DNA of 64,000 nt from Chryseobacterium nepalense (GTDB lineage Bacteria > Bacteroidota > Bacteroidia > Flavobacteriales > Weeksellaceae), in NCBI RefSeq assembly GCF_023195755.1, contig NZ_CP096203.1, positions 1,488,001 to 1,552,000 of the forward strand. Direction: 5' to 3'. The notes beneath the pieces were generated by a model. It was not told the origin of the DNA and ran no database searches. It saw only the letters and a list, made by a program, of their open reading frames with translations. The translations under genes and the position numbers were made by a program. This document shows positions 16,445 through 23,834 of the stretch, piece by piece; position 1 is the stretch's first letter, and each line of letters begins with the position of its first letter.

Positions 16445-17146
16445 TTAAAGCCCCAAAACATCTTTCATCGTGAAATTTCCTTTTTTATCCTTAATCCATT
16501 CTGCAGCAACCACGGCTCCGAGAGCGAAACCATCTCTATTAAAAGCGGTATGCTTGATCTCAATTTCATCTACCTCACTTCTGTAAAATACGCTGTGTGT
16601 TCCCGGAACTTCGTCTTCGCGAATTGCAAAGATTCCCAACTGATTTCCCTGGGTTTCTTCCAGCTTCCAGGAATTGAATTTCGGATTATTTTTGAAAATG
16701 CCTTCCGCAATGGAAATAGCTGTTCCGCTGGGTGCATCTTTTTTATGGACATGATGAATTTCTTCCAGCTGACAGGAATATTCATCAACGTTTTTCATTA
16801 AATCTGCCAGTTTTTCATTTAAGGCAAAAAATAAATTCACGCCCAGACTAAAATTTGAACCATATAAAAACGCCGCATTATTCTCAACAGCCAGCTGCTC
16901 AATTTCAGGCTTTTTCTCAAGCCATCCTGTTGTTCCGCAGATTACGGGAATTTTATTCTTAAGACATTCTTTGATATTTTCGTAAGCTACTTCAGGCAAA
17001 GAAAATTCAATAACCACATCCGGATTATTAAGATTTTCAGCAGTTGGAGTTTCTTTAAGTCTGGCAACAACTTCATGACCTCTTTTAGTAGCTATTTCAT
17101 CAATGATTTTACCCATTTTGCCGTATCCAACAAGTGCTATTTTCAT
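16445..17146 (-). CDS. dapB: 4-hydroxy-tetrahydrodipicolinate reductase
   Basis: The 233-residue enzyme has an N-terminal Rossmann motif (ALVGYGKMGK), the CGTTGW stretch near residue 90 and the catalytic block EIHHVHKKDAPSGTA, with the His and Lys used for substrate reduction. It reduces tetrahydrodipicolinate precursors with NAD(P)H in lysine and diaminopimelate synthesis, feeding peptidoglycan. Its length is slightly below the E. coli enzyme (273) but typical of Bacteroidota. It belongs to a commonly conserved row (parA, parB, DUF5683, dapB, lepB, wbqC). Repeat copies lie in the gaps on both sides, so transcription may be interrupted there. Confidence 0.95.
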   Translation of the reverse strand: MKIALVGYGKMGKIIDEIATKRGHEVVARLKETPTAENLNNPDVVIEFSLPEVAYENIKECLKNKIPVICGTTGWLEKKPEIEQLAVENNAAFLYGSNFSLGVNLFFALNEKLADLMKNVDEYSCQLEEIHHVHKKDAPSGTAISIAEGIFKNNPKFNSWKLEETQGNQLGIFAIREDEVPGTHSVFYRSEVDEIEIKHTAFNRDGFALGAVVAAEWIKDKKGNFTMKDVLGL

Positions 17147-17170
17147 ATTTTATTTGTTTTGCTGCTTGTA

Positions 17171-17252
17171 TTTTTAACGCAAAGATCGCAAAGTTTTTGT
17201 TCAAAAATCGTTCTTTATATTTCGTTCGCAAAGGCGTTTCACTCAGCAAAGG
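17171..17252. repeat. Intergenic repeat family copy (TTAACGCAAAG...TCACTCAGCAAAG)
   Basis: This copy begins TTTTTAACGCAAAGATCGC and ends GCGTTTCACTCAGCAAAG. A second full copy is at 50105-50185 and a partial one at 16362-16400. It occupies most of the gap between dapB and the DUF5683 gene and encodes nothing recognisable. Confidence 0.7.
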
Positions 17253-17283
17253 CGTATTTAATTAAAGCAGTTTTATATTTTTG

Positions 17284-17925
17284 TTAAAATTTATAACTTA
17301 AACTGATCCCTGTTTTGGGAGGTGCGATTCCGTACTGATCCTGGATTACAGAAGGAGCAAATGAAAGATCCGGATCTTTTCGGCTTTCATAGAGATGTGC
17401 ATCTACTACGGCATCTACAATATTCAGAATATAAATTAATGCTGTTCCGGCAATAGCATAATCTCGCTGTCTTTTGGCGCGATCCTGTGCATTTCCCAAC
17501 GCTACTTTATCCAGCCATGGATGAGAATCAACAAACTCATTGGGTGTACCATTGAGTTTTGCGATATAATATTCCCGGTATTTCCGGTATTGATTATCGT
17601 TCCAGACGGCAATTCCTACCCCGGCGCCAACAGCTCCCCAAACGATGGGAACTTTCCAGTATTTTTTGTTGTAGAATTGTCCTAACCCGGGAAAAACGGC
17701 AGAATAAAGCCCCGCTCTTGTAGGATTAAGCTTAAGCGTATTATTAGTCGGTCCGTTTGCTTTTTCAAGATCCGAAACAACATTTTCTTCTGTCTTGGTA
17801 TTGTTGTTTTCTATGGAGATACTGTCTTTCGGGTGATATTCTACCCTGATGGTATCATTAGGATTAACCTGAGAAAAGGCAATTACGGAAAGACACAGAA
17901 AAAAGGTGAAAAGTATTTTTTTCAT
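17284..17925 (-). CDS. DUF5683 domain membrane protein
   Basis: The 213-residue protein has a signal peptide (ending AFSQ), a polar stretch, then the DUF5683 core: SAVFPGLGQFYNKKYWKVPIVWGAVGAGVGIAVW near residue 75, and later a second hydrophobic helix (IAGTALIYILNIVDAVVDAHLY). The PGLGQ.YN..YWK motif defines the family. Its function is unknown; the frequent linkage with parAB, dapB and lepB hints at a role in envelope growth or division. The gene starts directly at the stop codon of parB (one-base overlap), so they are co-transcribed. Confidence 0.88.
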   Translation of the reverse strand: MKKILFTFFLCLSVIAFSQVNPNDTIRVEYHPKDSISIENNNTKTEENVVSDLEKANGPTNNTLKLNPTRAGLYSAVFPGLGQFYNKKYWKVPIVWGAVGAGVGIAVWNDNQYRKYREYYIAKLNGTPNEFVDSHPWLDKVALGNAQDRAKRQRDYAIAGTALIYILNIVDAVVDAHLYESRKDPDLSFAPSVIQDQYGIAPPKTGISLSYKF

Positions 17926-18815
17926 TATTTAATATGAGATAAAATATATTCAAGCTCATCTTCATTTTTGAAGTCAAGAACAATTTTACCTTTTTTACCG
18001 TTTCCGGAGGTTTTAATTTCCACTTTTACATCCAGTATATCCGCGATCGTTTTCTGAGCCCTCTTGTAATTATTGGAAAGCTCTGCCTTTGCTCTTTTTG
18101 CGGCAGGAGATATTGGATTTTTTAAAGCTGTAGCAGCCTGTTCAGCCTGGCGAACATTAAGTTTTTCTTTAATAATAAGATCAAAAAGAATCTGCTGATG
18201 TTCTTCATTTTCAAGACTGATAATTGCCCTTCCGTGCCCTGCAGAAATTTCTCCGCTTCTGATGGCATTCTGAATATCCGGATTTAACCTTAATAACCTG
18301 ATGGAGTTGGTAATTGTACTTCTGTCTTTCCCCACTCTCTGGCTGAGATTCTCCTGCGTAAGACCGATCTCATCCATTAATCTTTGATAGGTTAATGCAA
18401 TTTCTATAGCATCAAGATCTTCCCTCTGGATGTTTTCAACAAGAGCCATTTCCAGGAGTTCCTGATCATTTACCAGACGAATATAGGCAGGAATTGTTTC
18501 CAGACCGGCTAATTTACTGGCTCTGTAACGTCTTTCTCCCGATATGATTTCAAACTTCTCTCCATCTTTTCTCAACGTAATCGGCTGGATTACACCTAAG
18601 TTTTTGATAGACTGGGCAAGTTCGTTTAATGCCTTTTCGTCAAAATATGTTCTTGGTTGGGTCGCGTTCGGATAAATATCTTCTATTGAAATTTCAACGA
18701 TATTTCCTACAAACTTATCTGCTCCTTCATCGGTTGCAGAATTGATCGTTGCCTTGGATTCTGCACTAAGAATAGCGCCCAATCCGCGTCCCATCGCTCT
18801 TTTTTTATCCTTCAT
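17925..18815 (-). CDS. parB: ParB/Spo0J chromosome partitioning protein
   Basis: This 296-residue protein starts with the ParA-stimulating basic motif (GRGLGAIL), then the N-terminal CTP-binding domain with the GERRYRAS box at residues 93-100, then a helix-turn-helix (QENLSQRVGKDRSTITNSIRLL), and a C-terminal dimerisation region. It binds parS, spreads as a CTP-dependent clamp and loads SMC near the origin. I did not find a convincing parS (TGTTnCACGTGnAACA-like) in this window. It lies 37 bases after parA and overlaps DUF5683 by one base. Confidence 0.95.
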   Translation of the reverse strand: MKDKKRAMGRGLGAILSAESKATINSATDEGADKFVGNIVEISIEDIYPNATQPRTYFDEKALNELAQSIKNLGVIQPITLRKDGEKFEIISGERRYRASKLAGLETIPAYIRLVNDQELLEMALVENIQREDLDAIEIALTYQRLMDEIGLTQENLSQRVGKDRSTITNSIRLLRLNPDIQNAIRSGEISAGHGRAIISLENEEHQQILFDLIIKEKLNVRQAEQAATALKNPISPAAKRAKAELSNNYKRAQKTIADILDVKVEIKTSGNGKKGKIVLDFKNEDELEYILSHIK

Positions 18816-18852
18816 ATGTTCTTAGCTTTTAGCTTTTTTGGCTATTGGCCTT

Positions 18853-19626
18853 TTAATTCTTTACTAATTTTTCATTTTTCAACAGCACTTCTTCTGCAAG
18901 CTGGATGTACTGAACCGCTCCTTTACTTTCGGCATCATAATTCAGGATACTTTCCCCGAAACTTGGCGCTTCGCTTAAACGTACGTTTCTGCTGATAATG
19001 GTTTCAAAAACCATTTCCGGGAAGTGTGCATTCACTTCTTCCACCACCTGATTGGATAATCTCAATCTGCTGTCATACATCGTAAGCAGTAAACCTTCGA
19101 TATCAAGGTCTTTATTGTGAATTTTCTGTACATTTTTAATGGTGTTGAGGAGCTTCCCTAAACCCTCCAATGCGAAATATTCACACTGGATCGGAATAAT
19201 TACAGAGTCAGCAGCCGTAAGAGCATTTACGGTGATCAGACCCAAACTTGGTGCACAGTCAATGATGATATAGTCATAATTGTCTCTGACACTCTGCAGG
19301 GCTTTTTTCAGCATGTATTCTCTGTCTTCCTTGTCTACCAGCTCAATTTCTGCTGCTACAAGATCGATGTGTGAAGGCACGATGTCGAGATTTGGTGTTG
19401 CCGTCTGCTTGATGCATTTTTCTGTTTCAACACTGTGCTCCAATAAGTTGTATGTAGAATACTGAACATCATCCACTCCTAAACCGGAAGTTGCATTGGC
19501 CTGAGGATCAGCATCAATGATTAATATTTTCTTTTCCAATACCCCTAATGCCGCGGCTAAATTAACAGCTGTTGTTGTTTTTCCAACACCTCCTTTCTGA
19601 TTAGCGATACCTATGATTTTTGCCAT
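18853..19626 (-). CDS. parA: ParA/Soj chromosome partitioning ATPase
   Basis: From the ATG at 19626 the protein has 257 residues and begins in the standard way with a deviant Walker A motif (KGGVGKTT, residues 11-18). It also has the switch region IIDADPQANAT and DYIIIDCAPSLG as Walker B. A longer frame to 19746 adds 40 unrelated residues and runs through DnaA boxes, so I rejected it. ParA binds DNA non-specifically in its ATP form and moves ParB-parS complexes, separating new origins. The gene is first in the parAB-DUF5683 row. The leader region contains two consensus DnaA boxes. Confidence 0.95.
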   Translation of the reverse strand: MAKIIGIANQKGGVGKTTTAVNLAAALGVLEKKILIIDADPQANATSGLGVDDVQYSTYNLLEHSVETEKCIKQTATPNLDIVPSHIDLVAAEIELVDKEDREYMLKKALQSVRDNYDYIIIDCAPSLGLITVNALTAADSVIIPIQCEYFALEGLGKLLNTIKNVQKIHNKDLDIEGLLLTMYDSRLRLSNQVVEEVNAHFPEMVFETIISRNVRLSEAPSFGESILNYDAESKGAVQYIQLAEEVLLKNEKLVKN

Positions 19627-19736
19627 TCTTAGAACTTTAAGTTTCAAAAATACACATTTTTCCGTGCTCTGAATGAACCGATAAAACGGAAAATGAGTTA
19701 AAATATTGTTAATAAGCCTTTTAACCCTAAAAAAAA

Positions 19737-19766
19737 TTATCCACAAAAAAAAATATTTGTGGATAA
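19737..19766. promoter_or_regulatory. Inverted pair of consensus DnaA boxes
   Basis: TTATCCACA (19737-19745) and its exact complement TGTGGATAA (19758-19766) lie head to head with 12 AT-only bases between them, forming an 11-bp perfect inverted repeat. Both match the DnaA-box consensus exactly. The site is between tonB and parA in a 163-base gap, so it could be DnaA control of parA, a part of an origin region, or (less likely, no T run) a terminator. Confidence 0.6.
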
Positions 19767-19789
19767 CTGTTCAAGATCTGTTGTTATTT

Positions 19790-20620
19790 TTAATTATCGA
19801 ACTTCATGGAAATCGGGAATTTAAAGTAGCTTCTTACAGGTTGTCCGTTTACTTTCGCAGGCACCCATTTCCCTTTAATGCTTTTAATAGTTCTCATCGC
19901 TTCACTATTAAAATCCACATCTTTTCCATCAGCTTTGATTCCCGAAATAGTACCATCTTTCTCTACAATAAAAGTAACCATCGTCTTCATTACTTCACCG
20001 GAATCAAATCCTGATCCGTCAAAGTTATTCATTACTTTATTTCTAAAAGAATCCAGACCGCCTACAAAACTTGCTTCTACGTCGACAACTGTTTTAGGAG
20101 AATTATCTTCCTTTGGCTGCACTTTAGGTTGCACTACCTGTTGTGTATTTTCTCCACTAGTAATAGGAGGTGCTATTGGCACATATTTTATAGTAGGAAC
20201 TTCTTTTCCTTCTGATGTCTGTATACCTGCAGCTGCATTTTGCTCATCCTTAAGAGTTATTAATTTTTTCTCATTAGTAACAATTGCTTTTGGTTCAGGA
20301 ACAGTTTTATCAACCGTTTTTATTTTCTCAGGAACAGGTTGAGGTTTTACTGGTGCAGGCGGATCTTTTTCAGGGGTTATAACCGGTTTAAAAATATGCC
20401 CTCCATCGTAAATAGGTTCCTTAATAGGTTCGGATTTAAAAGCATTTGCAATTAAAGGTGTCAAAGAAATCGCCGCTAAAATGCTCACTCCTATAAAAAG
20501 TGCTTTCGTTAAAATTCTGTCTGATTCATTTCTTAAGACATAGGCACCGTATTGCTTGTTGCGGTGCTCGAAAAGAACTTCGTTGAAACGAAATTCCTGA
20601 TTCTGATGCATGTGTTTCAT
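19790..20620 (-). CDS. tonB: Energy transducer TonB
   Basis: This 276-residue protein has a short cytoplasmic start (NEVLFEHRNKQYGAYVLRNESDR, a typical Bacteroidota TonB N-terminus), one membrane helix (about 38-60), a Pro/Lys/Glu-rich periplasmic linker, and a C-terminal TonB domain (VTFIVEKDGTISGI, then WVPAKVNGQPVRSYFKFPI). It couples the proton motive force, through ExbB/ExbD, to outer-membrane receptors such as the SusC protein encoded at 54424-57399. No exbBD genes are nearby. The upstream gap carries an ACTGCCATTTTTAAAA-like tandem stretch but no clear promoter match. Confidence 0.92.
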   Translation of the reverse strand: MKHMHQNQEFRFNEVLFEHRNKQYGAYVLRNESDRILTKALFIGVSILAAISLTPLIANAFKSEPIKEPIYDGGHIFKPVITPEKDPPAPVKPQPVPEKIKTVDKTVPEPKAIVTNEKKLITLKDEQNAAAGIQTSEGKEVPTIKYVPIAPPITSGENTQQVVQPKVQPKEDNSPKTVVDVEASFVGGLDSFRNKVMNNFDGSGFDSGEVMKTMVTFIVEKDGTISGIKADGKDVDFNSEAMRTIKSIKGKWVPAKVNGQPVRSYFKFPISMKFDN

Positions 20621-20834
20621 CCTTTTTGATATTAAATTGTTAAATTGAGATTATCAGGTTGTCACCTTTAATCCATGGTTATTATTTCAATATCAAAATT
20701 TCTGCCATTTTATTGTTAAAAATACACCATTTTTAAAAATTAACTGCCATTTTTAAAATTTAACTATGCTTTAAATAACAATCACCTACTAATTGCAATT
20801 ACAATTTTTTGATTTTCAGTTATTTAGAATAAAT

Positions 20835-20866
20835 AAAAAAAGACCATCTTCCGACAGTCTTTTTCA
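20835..20866 (-). terminator. Probable terminator of purA
   Basis: On the reverse strand AAAAAGAC and GTCTTTTT form the stem around a loosely paired GC-richer loop, running into a T tract, about 20 bases after the purA stop. The stem is AT-rich, so confidence is moderate. Confidence 0.55.
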
Positions 20867-20885
20867 TTATGATAATATAAATATT

Positions 20886-22172
20886 TTAGAATAATTCTTT
20901 TCTGATAATGTTCTGACTTCTTTCAGGACCTACAGAAACCAAATAAACGTTGATTCCTAAATACTTTTCTATAAACTCTATATATTCCTGAGCCGTTTGC
21001 GGAAGTTCATCATAGCTTCTTGCTTTCGTGATATCTTCTTTCCAACCCGGAAGGTCCTGGTAAATTGGTTCGTAGTTGTATAATTTCTCTGTTGAAGAAG
21101 TGAAATAATCGATGATTTTGCCGTCTTCCGTTTTATAATGCGTTACTACTTTCAGATTTTCAATCCCCGTAAGAACATCCAGTTTGGTAATTACTAAGTT
21201 ATTGATTCCATTGATCATACAAGCATGTTTCAACGAAACAAGGTCTAACCAACCCGTTCTTCTTGGTCTACCTGTTGTTGCTCCGAATTCACCCCCAATC
21301 TGTCTGATGCTTTCTCCTAATTCATTGTCCAATTCTGATGGAAAAGGCCCATTACCCACTCTTGTACAGTATGCCTTAGCAACACCGATTAAGTTTTGAA
21401 GAGAAGTTGGCGGAACTCCCGCTCCCGAACAAACACCTCCTGTAGATGGAGAAGAGGATGTTACATACGGATATGTTCCGAAGTCAATGTCAAGCATTAA
21501 AGCCTGCGCTCCTTCGAATAAAACATTTTTACCGTCTCTGATGGCTTCATTCAGTTCCAGTTCCGTATCTACGATTCTGTCCTGAAGTTGTTTTCCGATT
21601 TCTAAATATTCGTTGTAAATTTCTTCAACGTCCAGTGTAGGTTTATCGAAATATTTTTCAAAAAGAGAATTTTTGATTTTTAAGTTTTTCTCGATTTTGT
21701 CTCTTAAAATCTCAGGGTTCAGAAGATCGATCATTCTGATTCCCACTCTGGCAATTTTGTCTTCGTAGCAAGGTCCGATCCCTTTTTTAGTGGTTCCGAT
21801 CTGCGTTCCTCCGTGCTCTTCTTCACGGTACGTATCCAAAAGAATGTGATAAGGCATGATGACATGCGCTCTTCTGCTGATGAAAATATGATCCGTTCTC
21901 AAGCCTTTGCTTTCGATCTGATTCACCTCCTTAATGAAAGATTTAGGGTTTACCACTACTCCGTTGGCAATGATACATTTCCCTTTGCACTGAAGAACTC
22001 CCGACGGAAGAAGGTGCAATACGAATTTTTCATCGCCTACATATACGGTATGACCTGCGTTGTCTCCCCCCTGGAAGCGCACCACATAATCCGATTTTGC
22101 CGATAAAACATCCGTGATTTTTCCTTTCCCTTCATCTCCGTACTGAAGACCTACAACTACGTAAGTTGACAT
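20886..22172 (-). CDS. purA: Adenylosuccinate synthetase
   Basis: A full-length 428-residue enzyme that joins IMP and aspartate using GTP, the first committed step to AMP. It shows the N-terminal GTP/Mg loop GLQYGDEGKGK (residues 8-18), the catalytic His in NAGHTVY, the GTTKKGIGPCYEDK active-site loop, and TTGRPRRTGWLDL near the C-terminal aspartate site. All key residues are intact. A clear Bacteroidota promoter precedes it (TTTG at 22226-22229, TAATTTTG at 22198-22205). It is monocistronic, with a probable terminator after it. Confidence 0.98.
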   Translation of the reverse strand: MSTYVVVGLQYGDEGKGKITDVLSAKSDYVVRFQGGDNAGHTVYVGDEKFVLHLLPSGVLQCKGKCIIANGVVVNPKSFIKEVNQIESKGLRTDHIFISRRAHVIMPYHILLDTYREEEHGGTQIGTTKKGIGPCYEDKIARVGIRMIDLLNPEILRDKIEKNLKIKNSLFEKYFDKPTLDVEEIYNEYLEIGKQLQDRIVDTELELNEAIRDGKNVLFEGAQALMLDIDFGTYPYVTSSSPSTGGVCSGAGVPPTSLQNLIGVAKAYCTRVGNGPFPSELDNELGESIRQIGGEFGATTGRPRRTGWLDLVSLKHACMINGINNLVITKLDVLTGIENLKVVTHYKTEDGKIIDYFTSSTEKLYNYEPIYQDLPGWKEDITKARSYDELPQTAQEYIEFIEKYLGINVYLVSVGPERSQNIIRKELF

Positions 22173-22197
22173 ATTTTACTTTTATTTTAGATTCATG

Positions 22198-22229
22198 CAA
22201 AATTACTTTTAAAAAATTGGGTGGGCAAA
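22198..22229 (-). promoter_or_regulatory. Promoter of purA
   Basis: The reverse strand has TTTG (22229-22226), a 20-base spacer and TAATTTTG (22205-22198), matching the Bacteroidota -33/-7 consensus. The transcript would start near 22193, about 20 bases before the ATG. Confidence 0.6.
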
Positions 22230-22396
22230 TTTGAGGGGAATTTATTTTTGGGTGGGGTGGAAATCATGTGGTTGCATTAGATTAATTATATTTGCTTACT
22301 TAAATAAGCGGAATCTTTATAGGCTCATTAGTAAGGATATATTTACAAATATTTTTAATAAGCTATCATTCCAAATAATTATATCTTTACATTCAT

Positions 22397-22522
22397 ATGA
22401 AAATAAATATAATCAACGAATTAAAAAAAGGTGAAAAATCAGGATTTATTAAGAATTTTAATCTTAAAGAATTTCTGGAAAAGCTACACCAAAAATATCC
22501 AAATAAACAATATTTCTTTTAA
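22397..22522 (+). pseudogene. ParD-type antitoxin C-terminal remnant
   Basis: A 41-codon frame (too short for a normal gene list) encodes MKINIINELKKGEKSGF, then KNFNLKEFLEKLHQKYP. This matches the C-terminal toxin-binding tail of ParD antitoxins, where GE.SGF...F....L..LH is usual. The N-terminal ribbon-helix-helix DNA-binding part is absent, and nothing like it is seen upstream. It lies seven bases before a remnant of the partner toxin in the same frame, so this is most likely the trace of a deleted parDE module. It could still be translated but would lack DNA binding. Confidence 0.55.
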
Positions 22523-22528
22523 GAATAA

Positions 22529-22627
22529 ACCCTCATTCCATTTTACAAAATCGATCTCAACAATAAAGAAATTAAAATCATGAGACTTCTTCATCAGACG
22601 GATATTCCTTCAAGATCAAATGACTAA
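22529..22627 (+). pseudogene. ParE/RelE-type toxin C-terminal remnant
   Basis: Directly after the antitoxin fragment, the frame reads PFYKIDLNNKEIKIMRLLHQ followed by TDIP and a stop. This is the closing beta strand and tail of ParE/RelE-family toxins (pattern YKID...I.I.RLLHQ..DI). The first two thirds of the toxin are missing and no start codon precedes the fragment, so it is non-functional. The loss of both the antitoxin head and toxin body suggests internal deletions of one parDE operon. Confidence 0.6.
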
Positions 22628-22649
22628 ATTTCAACTAATAAAATTAATC

Positions 22650-23237
22650 ATGTATAAACAATTAAAATCACTAATTTTCCTTTTACTACCCTTCTTCTCG
22701 TTAACTGCACAAAATAAGGTAACAGAATATCTAAACATTCCGGGCCCCATCACCATCGATTCCAAAACATATCATTTAGCATGGAGTTCACACCCGAATA
22801 GCAATTATTACAAACAGGAATATTTAGGTCCCAATGACAATATAGAAAAATACAATACGCTTATCATGATCGATTTTGTAAAAGGAGATTTTAAACTGGA
22901 AGATGCTATTAATCAAAAAATCAGTGAACTTGAGAAGATGAAGCAGTCAAATCCTGTTATCAACTATACGACGTACGAAAACAAGGGAGAGTATATTCTG
23001 GACTTCATTATCAGCAAAAATTCAGCTAACGGAAAAGAAATCTTAATTGCTGAAAGAAATGTTTACCGCTATAAATTAATCTCCGATAAAAATAATAGTG
23101 GGATTTTACTTTTTGGCGTAAGTGAAAGGGGCTATCAAGAAGATATTGATGCCTTTTTCAAAAATCTTAAGGAAAACTCTACAAAGATGGTTGAAGTTGT
23201 CGGAAACTACCAATTACCTGAGATCAAATTAAAATAA
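22650..23237 (+). CDS. Hypothetical exported protein
   Basis: I start this at the ATG at 22650 (195 residues), because the sequence then begins with a regular signal peptide (MYKQLKSLIFLLLPFFSLTAQ); a start 10 codons earlier adds an unlikely extension over the toxin remnant. The mature protein is rich in Lys, Asn and Glu with no motif I recognise. A helix-prone segment (KLEDAINQKISELEKMKQSN) lies in the middle and the C-terminal half is beta-rich. It is followed 31 bases later by another small exported protein, so they may form a pair. Function is unknown; the location beside decayed genes suggests accessory DNA. Confidence 0.75.
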   Translation: MYKQLKSLIFLLLPFFSLTAQNKVTEYLNIPGPITIDSKTYHLAWSSHPNSNYYKQEYLGPNDNIEKYNTLIMIDFVKGDFKLEDAINQKISELEKMKQSNPVINYTTYENKGEYILDFIISKNSANGKEILIAERNVYRYKLISDKNNSGILLFGVSERGYQEDIDAFFKNLKENSTKMVEVVGNYQLPEIKLK

Positions 23238-23268
23238 TCATCAGGAAATCGATATTAGATTCCAATCC

Positions 23269-23661
23269 ATGAAAACAACTATTAAACTCATTTTCTTATT
23301 GCTGTTCATTAATGTATCGGCAATTGCACAAAATAATAAACTCAAAAAAAATCAATATCAATTAACAGGAAAGATTGTCAATGATTTTAAGCTACCGGGT
23401 AATTGTGGTTATGTTGCGTATGCTTTTGTTTTAGAGTTTGAAATCATTGATACATCTCTGAAGAATTATGAGAATAAGCAAATTCCGATTATTGTAAGAT
23501 GTCCCAAATTTTTCGGAGAAAACTTTTTTGAAAAGAATAAAACATATACATTGACTTTTACTGATCAATATAAAAAAGATTTTGGCTGGACCATTCCTAA
23601 TATAAATGTTTTAAAAAAATATAATCTTAAAAAACAGTATTGGTTAATAGATATTAAATAA
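23269..23661 (+). CDS. Hypothetical exported protein
   Basis: This 130-residue protein has a signal peptide (MKTTIKLIFLLLFINVSAIAQ) and a mature region rich in Lys, Asn and aromatic residues. Two cysteines (in GNCGYVAY and VRCPKFFG) could pair. The pattern LTGKIVNDFKLPGNCG...PIIVRCP looks like a small beta-barrel of the OB type, but I cannot assign a family. It follows the previous exported protein by 31 bases on the same strand. AT content is higher than in the core genes around, consistent with a lineage-specific gene. Confidence 0.75.
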   Translation: MKTTIKLIFLLLFINVSAIAQNNKLKKNQYQLTGKIVNDFKLPGNCGYVAYAFVLEFEIIDTSLKNYENKQIPIIVRCPKFFGENFFEKNKTYTLTFTDQYKKDFGWTIPNINVLKKYNLKKQYWLIDIK

Positions 23662-23707
23662 AAGACCTTGAAGGTTTTAGCCTACATATGAACTACAGAT
23701 TTATTCA

Positions 23708-23738
23708 AACCTCACAGGTTTTGAAAACCTGTGAGGTT
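23708..23738. repeat. Perfect palindrome (AACCTCACAGGTTTT / AAAACCTGTGAGGTT)
   Basis: A 15-base arm is repeated exactly as its complement around a single G. Similar AACCT...AGGTT palindromes are scattered between flavobacterial genes (recollection, not searched). Related degenerate sequence occurs at 23663-23680 and 25564-25600 on either side of the ABC-F gene. It lacks a T run, so it is not a standard terminator. Confidence 0.7.
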
Positions 23739-23834
23739 AATAACTCTACTAATTCTTAAAAACAGTATTGATTAGTGGATATTAAAAACTTTGTCAGAAA
23801 GACTTCTGTAGAATGACAAACTACATTAATATTA

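Noticed and set aside
16352..16801. 149-codon open frame on the plus strand across dapB
   Set aside because: It is antisense to a clearly conserved enzyme and its sequence shows no family features.
18816..18852. parS site near parAB
   Set aside because: No TGTTnCACGTGnAACA-like sequence is present here or elsewhere that I could find in the window.
19627..19746. 40-residue N-terminal extension of ParA
   Set aside because: It reads through the DnaA-box region, and homologues begin at MAKIIGIANQKGG.
22397..22627. Functional toxin-antitoxin system
   Set aside because: The antitoxin lacks the DNA-binding domain and the toxin lacks its first two thirds and a start codon.
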